Position numbers and translations under genes: made by a program. This document shows, one piece after another, positions 52,286 through 52,427 of a stretch of DNA of 52,427 nucleotides (position 1 is the first letter of the stretch; each line of letters starts with the position of its first letter). The DNA is taken from NCBI GenBank assembly GCA_017381365.1, contig JAFOCI010000035.1, positions 1 to 52,427 on the forward strand, read 5' to 3'. Source of the DNA: Treponema sp. (lineage in GTDB: Bacteria; Spirochaetota; Spirochaetia; Treponematales; Treponemataceae). The notes below the pieces were generated by a model. That model was given only the letters and a program-made list of their open reading frames with translations. It did not search any database and was not told where the DNA came from.

Positions 52286-52427
52286 ATGAATAATGTAACA
52301 AAGAACACAAAAGTAATCTATGTCGGAATTGACGTGCACAAGGACACAAATTCTTTCTGCGCTTATGACAGCCGTGAAGACAAATTATTCGCGGAGCACA
52401 AAAGCTCTTCCAAATTTGAAAACACGC
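52286..52427 (+). CDS. IS110-family transposase (partial, 5' end)
   Basis: The first 47 codons of a transposase. KVIYVGIDVHKDTNSFCAYD matches the opening of IS110 proteins, with the first Asp of the RuvC-like DEDD catalytic set in GIDVHKD. AAAGGAG lies about 9 nt before the ATG. The gene continues beyond the window, so whether it is intact is unknown. Confidence 0.88.
   Translation, partial: MNNVTKNTKVIYVGIDVHKDTNSFCAYDSREDKLFAEHKSSSKFENT

Larger units (their letters stand above)
52140..52427 (+). mobile_element. Left end of an IS110-family insertion sequence
   Basis: About 145 nt of non-coding, structured sequence precede a DEDD-type transposase that runs off the window end. IS110 elements lack clear terminal inverted repeats, so the exact left boundary cannot be placed; 52140 is an estimate from the end of the VOC gene leader. 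Confidence 0.7.

Overview
The window reads as a chromosomal stretch of a low-to-moderate G+C spirochaete, most probably a host-associated Treponema. The grounds are a TpN50-like OmpA-family protein with a short hydrophobic signal, lipoproteins with relaxed spirochaetal lipoboxes (LICSC, LFFGC), several large conserved-looking proteins of unknown function, and many strong GGAG-type ribosome binding sites. No rRNA, tRNA or CRISPR array was seen. This is inference from gene content, not a database match.

Layout. 1-5.3 kb: a secreted YD-repeat-like protein divergent from an IlvY-like LysR regulator, a uracil-DNA-glycosylase-superfamily protein, an Rpn-type PD-(D/E)XK nuclease, and an OmpA-family cell-wall anchor. 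5.3-8.6 kb: the FtsK/SpoIIIE translocase with a very long acidic linker. 8.7-15.5 kb, minus strand: a six-hairpin glycosidase, then ppx-ppk (polyphosphate breakdown and synthesis) followed by an OLD-family ATPase/TOPRIM protein. 15.6-18.0 kb: a single chain joining a GatB-like module to an asparaginase/GatD-like module, with key catalytic residues missing in both halves. 18-27 kb: a membrane-anchored unknown, then a TPR protein, a TraB-family protein and a TolC/MacA/MacB-like export system. 27-31 kb: a lipoprotein with a 27-bp tandem repeat facing an HD phosphohydrolase-nth-metK operon. 31-34 kb: a one-domain glycogen-binding-type protein, an exported CBM48-plus-tyrosine-phosphatase protein (laforin/SEX4-like layout) and a methyltransferase. 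34-36.7 kb: pyrE, xpt and an NCS2 permease, a nucleobase salvage set. 36.9-38.8 kb: a YgiQ-type radical SAM protein.

48.5-39.0 kb, minus strand, holds a near-continuous run of ten genes with gaps of at most about 50 nt or overlaps: HAD phosphatase, membrane protein, Nif3-like, lspA, mtnN, double DUF1538 membrane protein, double P-II-like protein, birA, unknown, O-methyltransferase. The right end (48.5-52.4 kb) is accessory in character: a lipoprotein, an IS3-family remnant, a PerR-like regulator, a PTPS/QueD-like protein with an odd active site, a VOC protein, and the left end of an IS110-family element running off the window.

Two families of foldback repeats are spread through the window. 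Family A (four copies near 31.8, 36.8, 48.7 and 51.5 kb) has ends resembling GGGGCTGTCC...GGACAGCCCC and nested REP-like hairpins. Family B (near 1, 24.0 and 36.8 kb) is a long hairpin whose central stem changes sequence between copies while keeping its pairing. The strongest candidates for undescribed biology are the GatB-asparaginase fusion, the exported CBM48-phosphatase next to a lone CBM48 protein, the matched doubling of DUF1538 and P-II-like domains, the OLD protein in a polyphosphate operon, and the foldback repeats.
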